Assembly (NCBI GenBank): GCA_025093555.1 | Contig: JAIWNF010000051.1 | Coordinates: 186,001 to 250,000, forward strand | Source: Circinella umbellata | Lineage: Eukaryota; Mucoromycota; Mucoromycetes; Mucorales; Lichtheimiaceae | Reading direction: 5' to 3' | DNA: 64,000 nt | In this document: positions 35,321 to 49,403 of the stretch, piece by piece | Layout: each line of letters opens with the position of its first letter | How positions within the stretch are numbered: position 1 is the stretch's first letter | Notes under the pieces: generated by a model | Told to the model about the DNA's origin: nothing | The model's input: only the letters and a program-made list of their open reading frames with translations | Database searches by the model: none | Made by a program: the position numbers and the translations under genes

Positions 35321-38284
35321 CTATTTTAAACCGAGACGATAACAAAGAAACACTGGATATAGATTGTTTTGTACTAACATCATCTCAGCTTGTAACCTAT
35401 CTTCGCTTTTGATAATGTTCATTGCACCAGATAAATTATCAATTTCAGCAAGGAATAGACTTCCGTTATTTGGAATTATTCCTACCGAAGTAAAATGATG
35501 GCCAGTGCGCGCGAGTCAATTTACTCTTCCTTGAATATAATAAGTTTTATCATCAGATAATTCAAGTGATGTTGGGAATGTCAACATTTCTTTTGCTCCT
35601 GTTGGTGCAGATTCATCTCGAATAAACATATATTTTGGCCAAGATATTATTTCATTTTCTCTTGTAGCAAGCGAGTTACATGCTGAACATTTTTTAAGCT
35701 TTATCGATTTCAGTTTATCAAGAATACACTTGGATAGTTCTTTTGTTTTTTCTTGTTCATCATAACCTCGAAAGCGTCGGTTAAGATCTGCAGGCTTCAC
35801 ATGAATCATAATTTGAGTGTTATTTCTTTCATGGTGTTCCTGAATATGAAATGCATTACTTGTACAAGTGGTTCTGCATCTAACTCTTGCGCCAAAAGCT
35901 GCCTGTAACCTATCGGACATGTTTTCAACATAAAACTGGAAAAATTCGGCCGCATCATGAAATGATCGATCAAATCTGGTTGAGCTCCATACAAATTCTC
36001 GTAGTAGCCTGAGACCACGTACACGATCATCATAGTTATTATTTTTATATGCTAAATATGCTTGTAATAATTCTTCGTCAAATCTATTAGTACTTTCGAA
36101 CGTAATATTGTCATTATCTGGTAGCATCTCAGGCAAAATCGATTGTAATAACAGCTCCATTGGTGCATCGATGTAACATGAGTTACTATCCCAAGGACAT
36201 AGTCTTAGCAAATAGTGGTCATAGTTTTTACTTCGAGCCTCTTTTTTTTTATTTTCTTTTTCTTCTTCTTCTTCTTCTTCTTCTTCTTCACTGCTCACGT
36301 TATTTTCGTCCTCATTTTCATTTTCACTATTACTACTATCTTCAGAACTAATAGATGATCTACTGGTATTCTCTTTATCTGACATTTTTTGTTCATGATC
36401 ATCGTCATCACTGCTCGTCGAGTCAAAACCGTCAGGATAATCATCAAGACTCCATACTTCATTCGTACTGACATGTATATCATGTAATTCAAGTTCGTCA
36501 TCAGTTATTTCGTCACTAATATTACCTTGGACATTATTGATATCATCCTCACTGCTATTATCACTGCTAGATTCTAGTGGGTCCCATTCGTGATTTTTAA
36601 ATACTTTCACTAGAGCTTGGATATAATCGGGAGCGCGACCATCGTTAACATACTTTGCAGATTTGCGCCGATTTCTTCTAGTTCTAGCATTACTAGCCTT
36701 CCGTTTTCTGGATTCCTCATTGTTATTACCATAATATAAACGGGCCCCTTTGATAAAGTGGCTCAAAGCCTTTTCCCCATGTTCTGTATATTGGAGTACA
36801 GATCGTAAGTTGTTATTTAGCGGTTGGTTTTTCTTTATAAGATGATATAACTTGTTATGAAAACTCTCGACGGCATTTGTAGTAAAACAATAGTGACGAA
36901 GGAGTCGACTATTCATAGTTGAAACAGCAGGAAATATAGAACCGCGCACTGATTCACTGTTCCACCACCTAACAAAGCGCTTAGATTTTGGGTACATTTC
37001 AAGAACTTTTTCCCATATTTTGTTATACTGAGCTTCAGTCTCAACCATACGTAATCCAAACAGCAGTTTGCGCATTTTCTTCATTTGTTTCCTACTTCCA
37101 TCATGCATATCATTCGCATATGTCTCGGCCAGTTTTCGTGCATTCCGCTCATAGTGAACAGTACATCCTTTCAAATATTTGAGCCCTTCTTTTTTGCTAT
37201 TTTTTGTCTGCCGTTTATAAGCACTTATAAACCCTTTGTGTTGCGCCTGTGAAAAGTCTTGAAGAAACCCAAGGATATTCTTACCGTTTTCTTCATCAGG
37301 GTCTTGCGGAAATACTATTTCATATGCATTGAACAAAGCTTGATAGTAAAAGTCAAAATGCTTTGCTGTGATACCATCTAATACTGCTCCAAAGGCAATT
37401 GGATGGGACTGTAAAACTTCACAATACATCACTGATGTACATAGGTAATATCCACTTTCAAAAACAGAAAAAGTAACATCCGTTATAAATGGATATTTGT
37501 GGATTTCAAAAACTTTCTTGAGTTTTGGAGGGCAGAATGTAATAACCATTTCACCTTTCGCTAACCATGGTACAGTAATATAACCTGGAAATTCTTCTTG
37601 AATTTTAAAGAAATCTTCAATTGACGAATTCATTTTTGGTTGTTCAATGGGGCTAGCTTTCAATATCTTTCTTCGCTCATACCGTAATTTCTCAATATTC
37701 TCGAAATCAGGATGGATCTCAGAGGCATTACCTAGGTTATTTGTCCTTTTACTCATTCCCATTTGCAGCTCACTAGGAGTGGCACCATTTTTAACCATGC
37801 CATGGAGTTTATCAGCCTGTTGAGGCGAAATCTTTTTAGGCACGAACGAATCATGTGTATGCACATTTTGTCCTTCCTTATGACCAGGTGTGAGTCTACA
37901 TGTATCCCCGGAAAATGTAAATATAGCTACATAAGAGCATTGGATATGTGTTAGTGGTGCATGGCATGCTTGACACGATGATTTTTCACACCACTCATCT
38001 GTCTTCAATTTGGTGCTCATTGGTACTAAGTGTACATTTTTTCGCAAAGTACATTCTTCATTTGTGCAAGATATAGCACCATTGCATGACTTTGCTACTT
38101 TGACATTGTCACCATCATTCCAACGATTAATATAACGAAGACTCCAACCCATTTGAGTAGTTGTTTTCACATTGTATTTTCCAATTGACGAATAGTGTGC
38201 TCGAATGGTAATTTCAGCATCTCCAGATGGGAATTGTGGAAAATGATCAGCGAGATTATTATTTGTTTGTTCAATGCTTGACAT
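35321..38284 (-). CDS. MULE transposase fused to C19/USP-like protease
   Basis: The frame runs 922 codons from 38284 to an in-frame TGA at 35516-35518, then stays open for 64 more codons to TAG at 35321-35323. The N-terminus has a Cys/His zinc domain (C67, C73, C78, C99, C104, C107, C116) like the GCM/WRKY fingers of MULEs. The DDE core follows: Asp269 (ITDVTFSV), Asp343 (LQDFSQAQHKG), a CxxH at 374-377 and Glu473 (NAVESFHNKL). Then come a basic patch (525-543) and a long acidic, Ser-rich linker (570-680). The last part resembles a ubiquitin-specific protease: Cys703 in PWDSNSCYIDAPMELL, a CSAC pair, and GHHFTSVG just after the TGA. The TGA is either a disabling mutation, a readthrough site or a sequence error. 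Confidence 0.88.
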
Positions 38285-38632
38285 GTTAAAAAATGATAAA
38301 AAATTAATTATCGTGTTTAAACCTCAGGGGCATGAAGTATTTATACTTTTTCATGTGAAACTTATAGAAAAATAGAAACAACTAGAAAGTTCTTCTTGTA
38401 ATAAATGGAAAACTTCTAATTCCGAAGTCAAAAAAAAAGAAAACTTTTACGTGATACGGATAAAACAAATTCCTCTCGAAATACTTACAGTTATATTTAT
38501 TAAATGAACATATTTCTGTTGGAAAAAAAAAGCTTATTACTGGCCAAAAAAAGAATCTGAATAGAATGATCGAAAATGAAGAGAAACAGTTTATAAAAGT
38601 TGGTTTTTCTTTTTTTCTTTAGCACATGTGTA

Positions 38633-38865
38633 AACTACCGCAAGAATAGACTGGTAGTACTGCAAACTACCGCAAACTACTGCAAGGAGTACCGCAAACT
38701 ACTGCAAACTACTGCAAGGAGTACCGCAAAGCACCTTTTATAGTTAGTAATACTCGATAAAATCCGGTCAATTGTGCGGAAAATCTCCGGTCTTGTCCGA
38801 CTACTACTGCAAAAAAGTACTGCAAAAAAGTACTGCAAAAAAGTACTGCAAAATTACCCAAGTCC
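38633..38865 (-). repeat. Right terminal inverted repeat of the MULE
   Basis: Inverted counterpart of 34163-34348, longer because it holds more copies of the short units. Outward there are three tandem aaaaaagtactgc units where the left end has one. Inward there are extra ctactgcaaa/ctaccgcaaa 10-mers. It lies about 350 bases upstream of the transposase start, so it probably also carries the promoter. Confidence 0.88.
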
Positions 38866-38874
38866 GTACTTATT

Positions 38875-41784
<2,910 letters not shown>

Positions 41785-42268
41785 AAATTTTCACCTCTTT
41801 TATTTATAATGAAAGTTGCTGAAATGTTGTTCTTATTTTAATTCTTATTAAATAAAAGCGGCGCAATTTTTTTCGTACTGAAATTTAATTTCACTATCAT
41901 TATATTGGAAGGAATGGGAGGATGAGCTAGTTAGATACATGTAAACACACGCACACGCACAGAAAGAGATAGAGAGAGAAAAGAAAAAAGGAATTGACTT
42001 TTTTTATTTTTATTAAGATGATTAGTGGAAGAGCAAAAAAAAACAAGGGGAAATCTTGATGAGGAATATTAATGATGATAATAATAGTAGCAATGATATA
42101 AGGATGATATGTTTGAAAGGTAAATGAGAGTAAAAAAGGGATACATGCAAAATGGAGGGTAATAAATGTATAAATGATGCGACCAGATTTCAATTATACT
42201 ACAAAGTTTTGTTCTCTTCTTTTTTTTTTGGTTCTTGGTATTTATAACTTAAAATCATTCATTGGTAT
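41785..42268. other. Intergenic between convergent genes
   Basis: 3' ends of the uL16 and NIPA genes. It contains an aataaa signal near 41849 and A/T-rich runs. Nothing else was recognised. Confidence 0.6.
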
Positions 42269-44478
42269 TTAACGTCGAATATCATCGATCGATAACCGTT
42301 CATCATCACTCATCCCACCTCTTGCCAATTGTGAATGAAGTGAAATACCACCAAACATAGATCCCTGCCGCTGTAAAGTATGATGAGATGATACACTACT
42401 ATGATAATGTTCATCTTCCTCGTTGGTTGATATCCGAGGTCGTTCGCATAATAATGGTGTAATTTCTGTACTACTATTAATGTTACCGTTAGTCTTTTGA
42501 TTTCTTGATGGTGATGAAATGATGGAAGATGAAAATGAACAAGGCGTTGAAGGTCGAACGGATATAGATGGTGGCTCGATTACGTCTGAATGATTATTAT
42601 CATTATGATTACTCCAACCTTTGTCGGTATTGCTATCCATAGTAGATGATTTTGAAGACGACCGACCCACCGTAATTAAATAAATTCCCAAGAATTCAGT
42701 AAGGCATCCTGCTGTAAATCTATGTATGTGTGTTATTAGACAGATAAATACACGTAATCTTAATTTTATTCTCTCTCTTTTTTTCTCCTTCGCTCTGCCT
42801 GTAAATATGATCGATTATTAATAAATATAGTTTTTGTATTATTTATGTACCTAGCAAGATGTGCAGGATCATCATCATCAAAATCTCGATAAATGACAGC
42901 ACTTCCTGCAATTGCTGATAACGTAAATAATACGAATTGTGTTGGAATAACAGCAGTAGAATCGTATTGTTGCATCGCCTTATTAAGATATTTAATTTGT
43001 AATATAGCTGTGTAAAAGAGTAATGCGAGTAAAATATATGATATGGCATATCTATCAATCAATTTATTATTATTATTTTTAGATGGATATTAAATAATTT
43101 AGTCTCCTGGTTACATCATAATATAATAGACTCACGTGAAAAGTTTGTACAATGTGATATTTAACATAGAGGAAAGGCTCTTGGTAGCAATGACGGTGTA
43201 AGCGCCTAATATTTTTTTTTCATTAGCATCCGTATATATGCATATTTAAAAACCTAATGATAGCACTGATCCGCTCTTTTCATTTATATTGTATTATTAC
43301 TTAAATATGAAAGTATATATATATATAATTGATGGCTTACCATAAAGTGCCACTAAACCCAAGTCAATTAAGATATTTTTTGAACCGTACTTCGGTGATA
43401 ATACTGTCAGGAATACAATTAAAGCGCCTGTTACAAAATAGAACACGATAGAACGAGGCTGCATGAGTGCTGCAGCAACTAACTCAGGTGACAACTAAAT
43501 ACATACAATTTAATGTTACGCGCATACATATGGTCATAGCCATAATCACTGAAGAAAGCAAAAGATAAGGAATGTATGTTCTTATTATTCTTACCTTAGT
43601 TTCCCGATGTTTTGTACTAGAAACAACACCTGCAGCACCAAGCATTGCTAATAAAACTCCAAAGAAATCCTGCTTACGAAATTTTTCATCAAGTAGTAAA
43701 GGTGCAAGAATTGTATTAGATATTAAAGTGGTAGTGCCAAGAGGAGCAATAGTAGATGCTGGTGCAAATCCATAAGCTATATAGTAGTAATTATAACATA
43801 TATTTACGTTTTATTGATTGAGTAAATATTAAGTGAGATTATAATTAGATATAAGTATATACTCTCGTCTTCAGCCACGTTCTTTCTTTCTCTTCAATAA
43901 TCCATAATTCTAATATACCAATGAAATTGCCACTTTCTCCAATGCCAAGTAATATAATGCCTAGCCACCATACTTTGGATCTTAAATATCCAGCACCACG
44001 ATTGTTATTGTTATGACTGCCCATATCCCCACCACATTCGAGACATCCTGCTTTTATGTGAGTGTCGGAATACAACTCAGGGGTATCATGGTCAGAACAA
44101 CATGAGTGTAAAGATCGCCGTGATGGTGAAGGCATAATATTACGTTTATCATTGTTTCGTTCGTTAGAGAGGCGATTATGCTTTTTTTTAAAGAAAAAAA
44201 AAATGTTACTTGACCATTTATACAGTATATATAAATATATGTCAAAAAAAGATTTTCTTACTGCAAGTTTTTGAATGTTCAACGCAAATGATATAAGAAT
44301 CTATTTTTATGATATTTTGTCAAGTTTATAGATCATATAATACCCATGGTGACAAATGTTATATATTACAATTATTTAAGAAAAAAAGACGTACATTGCC
44401 ACATATTGAAAGTATGACACCAATAAGAGTATCGGTTTCTGCAATGATTTCTCGACCAAGTAAGCGTAATGTGCTCAT
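42269..44478 (-). CDS. NIPA-family magnesium transporter
   Basis: Eight exons on the minus strand: 44395-44478, 44262-44300, 43919-44180, 43595-43776, 43341-43494, 43136-43205, 42851-43051 and 42269-42719; 480 residues, all phases matching. Family marks are ISICGNILISFALNIQK-type TM1, LGIGESGNFIAYGFAPAS, IAPLGTTTLISNTILAPLLL, LGAAGVV and GAYTVIATKSLS; about nine membrane segments are expected. NIPA proteins move Mg2+ across plasma or endosomal membranes. The loop after TM1 carries a long hydrophilic insert with a CLECGG motif. The tail of about 140 residues is Ser-rich, low in structure and probably phosphorylated. It shares a 609-bp promoter region with the divergent gene at 45088. Confidence 0.93.
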
Positions 44479-45087
44479 GGCGTTTGAAAAGAAGTGTTGC
44501 TAACGAAAATAAAAATAAAAATAAAAGAAACAGAACCCCCCTAGTTTGTTGTTTGTTGTTTGTTAGTTACTTAAATATCAAAAATAAAAATAAAAAGAGA
44601 GAGAAATGCGAGCAATTAAAATTCTCAGCAGACTAAAGTAAGTAAGTGATACAGTAAGAATAGCGGCTTTCCTTCTTTCCTCTTTTTGTTAAATAACAAA
44701 AAAAACACGAGTTTGGGATCAAACTACTTTTAGATGGGGTTCAAATGATCGTCATATAAAAGAAGAATAAAGACATAATATGTTAGCCAATTTTAGATTG
44801 GGTAAATATATTAAACTGAGAATAATACATTTTATAGAGCATCGCATCCTGCTTGTGTAGCCCAAAATATATCGGGTTTATACTATTTTTCAGGTACCGC
44901 GAGATTTCTCTCTTAATTTTTTTTTTCTGAACTAAAAGGGTGAGACAAATTTATAACTTTGTTCAACTTCTTTTTTTCGTAAATATTTTTATTAAAAAGT
45001 AATAATAGCAACAAAAATATTCTTTATTCTAGTACTTGTTTTTATATTATTATTGTTATAATAGTAATAATATTAATATAAAACTCA
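44479..45087. promoter_or_regulatory. Divergent promoter region
   Basis: Space between the NIPA gene (minus) and the coiled-coil gene (plus), with A/T-rich leaders on both sides. No specific operator was recognised. Confidence 0.5.
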
Positions 45088-47064
45088 ATGGAATCAGAGA
45101 ATCCAACTGATCAAATCGATTCTTCTTGGTTAAAACAACAACCACAAGTAGTAAAACGTCAATCTTTTTTGGCGTCTTCTCATAATAATAATAATAACAG
45201 TAACAGCTGTTTTTCCTCTTCATCTTCTTCCTCCATGACTACTATGCAAGAACAAAATATCATATCACCAACAACAGCTAATAATAGCTGGAATAATTGT
45301 CACCGAAGATCCTCTATTGCGCCATCACCTACTCTTTCAACATCATCATTATCATCAGTATCAGACCCATCTTTAATTTTACCAAAAAAAGCGAGCAGTA
45401 TTGGGTTAAACGGTCAATTTCTTTCACCACTTGATATTGAATCATTATTAATACAACCTAATGATGATGAAGACGAAGAGGATTATCACAACAACAATAA
45501 TAATAATAGTAATAGTAATAGTAACGGTGACCAACAACGTATTCATTTGCTTGAAAATGAGCTTGTCCGAGCAAAACACGAATCACAAACATATAAGGAA
45601 CAGCTCGAACATCACGATCAAACAGCTCAACGTATATTAGAGGCATCATTAGCCGAGAGAGAAAAACAACATATCGAAATTCGACAACTTGTTGATATTA
45701 TTGGTAAACAAGAGCGACTTATCTATTTGTTACAACAAAAAACAGCATCACCACTACCACTACCATCATCATCTAACAATAATACAGCAGCACAACATTC
45801 CTTATTACTGACATCTCCATTATCACCACCACTAGCTCTACAACAACAAGAAAAGCAGCTACATACAAATGCAGAATTTGAAACTATGCGATCTCATATG
45901 CTCGAGATGCGAAAAGAACTTAATACATTAATCAGTGAAAAAAGAAGTATAGAATCGAGGATGGCTGCTTTTTTGGAAGATGAATTAGATGATATGACCA
46001 TATCACACGAAGATTTAGGAACATTTGGTTACCATAATAATAGTTCAGATCAACAAAATCATGAAGAAATTTTGCATCATTTAGAAATGCGACGAAGAAG
46101 CAGCAGTTTATTAGATGCAGATCAATACAGTTTAATGGCATTTGGTACCACTAGTCCTACAAGTGGTAGCAGTCATAATATTCATAATATTCAAGTTAGC
46201 GCTACGAATAGCAGTGGATTACTCCCCCCATTAAATCAAGTGGAAGAAGAAGATGACGATGAAGATGACGATAATGATGATGATGTATCACGATATTCAT
46301 CATTTACATCTTCACCCATGACAACATCTACTTCTTTCAACTCCCACTCCATATCATCACCTACCTCACTTGCTCATAATTGCAACAATAACAATAATCA
46401 TCACAGACAATCAACATTTATATCCATGTCAACATCCAATTCAACTACTTCACCTACAACAGCTGCAAACAATAATGCTGCCAGAAAAGCAGCATGGAGT
46501 CGGGTTATGATTCCAGTAGGAGAACATGGTATGCAATTACCGCCAGCAACGCCACCTCCTAGCCATCCATTACCTCCTGTCCCACCGATCAATGCCCTCC
46601 AAGCAGCCGGTATACTAAAGGATGATGAACAACAGCAACGGCATCAAGATTATACACCACCATCACCTGCAACAACGACAACAAGCCAATCCACGCGCTC
46701 TTTTTCACCTTCTCATCGAATGTCCATCCACCACCCACTCGTCATTTCCACTGGTCTTAACAACAACACCGATACCAATAATAACGATAATATAAATAAT
46801 AATAACGAAAAACATATTTCTGCTGATGCTGTAGCACAACATCGGCAACCTGTACGATCCATTTCACCCCAGTTACCATCAGCACCTCCAACAACTTCAC
46901 CACAACATTCAAGTTTACTCGCAGCCCTTAATAAAAATCAATCTGTTGATGCAAATATTGAACGATCTATTGCTACTGGAGGTATCCGTACTTCTGCAGA
47001 TAGTGAAATGAGTGAGAGAACAGGAGGCTTTTGGAAAGGAATGAAAAAGAAATGGATAAAATAA
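45088..47064 (+). CDS. Low-complexity coiled-coil protein, function unknown
   Basis: Intronless frame of 658 residues that I do not recognise. Two heptad-like stretches stand out: about 152-216 (LLENELVRAKHESQTYKEQL onward, ending LIYLLQQK) and about 262-305 (EFETMRSHMLEMRKELN onward). Elsewhere it is rich in Asn, Ser, Gln and His runs, with an acidic stretch near 387-400 and Pro-rich parts near 490-515. It ends in a short basic, aromatic tail, GGFWKGMKKKWIK, which could bind membrane or a partner. The homopolymer runs are encoded by aat/caa/tca microsatellites, so length is likely to vary between strains. Phosphorylation-prone SP/TP sites abound. It could be a polarity or cytoskeletal scaffold; that is a guess. 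Confidence 0.8.
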   Translation: MESENPTDQIDSSWLKQQPQVVKRQSFLASSHNNNNNSNSCFSSSSSSSMTTMQEQNIISPTTANNSWNNCHRRSSIAPSPTLSTSSLSSVSDPSLILPKKASSIGLNGQFLSPLDIESLLIQPNDDEDEEDYHNNNNNNSNSNSNGDQQRIHLLENELVRAKHESQTYKEQLEHHDQTAQRILEASLAEREKQHIEIRQLVDIIGKQERLIYLLQQKTASPLPLPSSSNNNTAAQHSLLLTSPLSPPLALQQQEKQLHTNAEFETMRSHMLEMRKELNTLISEKRSIESRMAAFLEDELDDMTISHEDLGTFGYHNNSSDQQNHEEILHHLEMRRRSSSLLDADQYSLMAFGTTSPTSGSSHNIHNIQVSATNSSGLLPPLNQVEEEDDDEDDDNDDDVSRYSSFTSSPMTTSTSFNSHSISSPTSLAHNCNNNNNHHRQSTFISMSTSNSTTSPTTAANNNAARKAAWSRVMIPVGEHGMQLPPATPPPSHPLPPVPPINALQAAGILKDDEQQQRHQDYTPPSPATTTTSQSTRSFSPSHRMSIHHPLVISTGLNNNTDTNNNDNINNNNEKHISADAVAQHRQPVRSISPQLPSAPPTTSPQHSSLLAALNKNQSVDANIERSIATGGIRTSADSEMSERTGGFWKGMKKKWIK

Positions 47065-47412
47065 TCTTTTTATACTTTTGTAACCACCCAACCCTCTCTT
47101 TCCCTTCTTCTCAAACAACATCAGCATTAAAAACCCTCCTACCTTATATACGAACCACCCAACCAGCCAAATATCACTTTCACTTTTTTTTTACATATGT
47201 ATATTATATTGAAACTTTTTTTATTATCCTTTCTTAATTCTATTAATTTTACTTTTTTCCTGTATCAATAATTTATTATAATTATATGACAATTTTACAA
47301 CAACCAAAAATTACAAAAAAAAAAAAACATAAATAAATTATACATGAACACATGCTAATAATAATAAAATAAAAAGAAATGGTGTACATTTAAGGGATTG
47401 AAAAAATGTCTA
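47065..47412. other. Intergenic between convergent genes
   Basis: 3' regions of the coiled-coil gene and the rhodanese gene. A/T-rich, with nothing else recognised. Confidence 0.55.
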
Positions 47413-49037
47413 TCATAATGGGATAGTTGATCGTGATAACGATGATAATAAAGGTTTCATTTCTTCTTGCCTTCGTTTCCGTTCACAACCACATACACCA
47501 TCTTCCCCTCGAATATCTCTCTCGCAATCAAGGCAACAATAAACCTTGTTGTCTGTTGCTGTTTTTATACATGACGTACAATACAATACTAATAAATGAC
47601 AATTTACAGAATTACATTTTTGATAAACATCCCATGGTGTTTGACATCCTTGACAAACACCAACAATATTTTTTGTTGTTTCTTGATCGGCTAAACTTAA
47701 TGCTTGACGAGCATCAAAAACATAATTTTTTCCCAACCAAAGTGATGGCTTATCACTATTACTAACATCACTATTGTCATTATTATTTTGTTGTTGCTTA
47801 CACCATTCAATATAATTATGAATACCGCCTTTCAACATGTGTATTTTGGTATCCTGAGAAAGTACTTGATGCATATATGCTGTAGCCTTTTCGCATCGAA
47901 TCCCTCTACATATAATATATATGTCAATATATTCCCTATCTTTTTATTTACAACTAACGTTTCTTTTCCTTCATCATTTAAAATGTAATTGAAATGTATA
48001 TATTACCCTGTACAATATGTAAAAATAATTTTACCGTCCAACGATTCGCGATTACGATCCACATAATCAGGAAACCGACTAAATTTACGAATAGGGGGCG
48101 TGATAGCATCTTTGAACATCCCAATTCGACTTTCATAATAATTTCTTGTATCCAACAAAAGAGCGGTCGAATCTTTTTCATGCTGTAATAACATTTTATG
48201 GAATTCTTCTGGTTCCAATTTTTTCACTCGATCAGATGCTTCTGATAATTGATTCAATCCAACTATCCTAGGCCTTCCCAAAGGACAGATCTCATCTACT
48301 ACCTTAATAGATAAATCTGCAAATACATGACGACATCCAGGAGAAGGTTTGAAAAACTGATAACGTCGTTCTCTTAAATCTTGTTGATCAGGATTGTTTT
48401 TTTTACACAGTAGCAAGTCATCTTGTTCGTTGGTTGAAGAAGAAAGGAATGGTCCCGTGGTAGTAATCCAATCAAGATATTGTTCAATGTCAATCGTTGT
48501 TCCTGCCAAGGTAATATTCAGCCCTTCGTTCGAAATACGAACTTTGCCAGTCAATTGTAATCGGTCACATATAGTTTGATGGTCACGAGCATATTGATTT
48601 GGATTATCAATGGAACAATACTTATAAAAAAGAATAACTCGATTGTTATCATGATTACAGGTACAATTGTTGATTGTAATTGGATCAGAGCTACCCTGGT
48701 TATTATTATTATTATTATTATTGTAAAAGTGAGAACGTAGGAGAAGAGAAAGAAAGTAGCGTATATATAGTCCTTAATAAAATACCTTGGGTGCACGTCT
48801 TCTACGAAACTCGTCATCCACTTGTTCCTGTTTCTGTTGTTCTATTCTTTCTTTTGTCAGTCGTTTTTGCCATTGTTCAATGTCAGTTGTATGTTTTAAG
48901 TGAACATGACGCCCAATGGTGGCATGACAATTATATTCAACATCACAGCAACTCCATGTTGATTCACTTGTCTTTTTATCTCGAATAACTCGTTGTGCTG
49001 CTATACTTTTAAGTTTACGGTTGATATCTTGAGGCAT
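47413..49037 (-). CDS. TSTD2/TrhO-like rhodanese-domain protein
   Basis: Three exons on the minus strand: 48786-49037, 48007-48695 and 47413-47905; 477 residues. The N-terminus has a C2H2-like finger (SCCDVEYNCHATIGRHVHLKH region, residues about 30-50). The middle part matches the UPF0176/TrhO family: LTGKVRISNEGLNITLAG, FADLSIKVVDEICPLG, LLLDTRNYYESRIGMF. The rhodanese loop is CTGGIRCEK with active Cys312. A Cys-rich zinc-ribbon-like tail follows (CQGCQTPWDVYQKC, YCTSC, CCLDC). Bacterial TrhO hydroxylates U34 of tRNA; the eukaryotic TSTD2 relatives are less studied. The second intron splits a Gly codon inside the catalytic loop. It diverges from the PMT gene 366 bases away. Confidence 0.92.
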
Positions 49038-49403
49038 AACTGAAGTAAAAATACAATAAAAATATTTGTATGAGGGCTATTGAGACAATTTCTCTCTCCT
49101 ATACAAAAAAAATTAACTGCACATTTTTTTTTCGTTGTTGTCATGGAAACAAAAAATTGAGATGAAGCCCGTGCCCTTCTTTTTAACACCAAGTAAAAAA
49201 AGAGCTCGTAACATTGTTGAGTATCATCACTGGTTCCAGTTGAAATTTTACAATAGCTTTTCTTTATATGAAAGGCGTACAGCATATTTGATATACTCTC
49301 TTTTTTTTTCATCTTGCACCAGATCAAAATAAATATATATATGAACCTATAAAAATTTTCTGTTCCTTCTTCTCTGTTTATTTATTTCTCTAATTAAATT
49401 ACT
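49038..49403. promoter_or_regulatory. Divergent promoter region
   Basis: Shared upstream space of the rhodanese gene (minus) and the O-mannosyltransferase gene (plus). No specific site was recognised. Confidence 0.5.

Larger units (their letters stand above)
34154..38874. mobile_element. Complete Mutator-like (MULE) DNA transposon
   Basis: The element proper is 34163-38865 (4703 bp), flanked by the perfect 9-bp direct duplication GTACTTATT at 34154-34162 and 38866-38874. A 9-bp duplication is typical of Mutator-like elements. Long terminal inverted repeats (34163-34348 and 38633-38865) enclose one large gene on the minus strand. The ends begin GGGTA (left) and, read inward, GGACTTGGGTAA (right). 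The intact duplication and closely similar ends suggest recent insertion. The left interior also holds a CA microsatellite and a tRNA-like segment. Confidence 0.9.
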
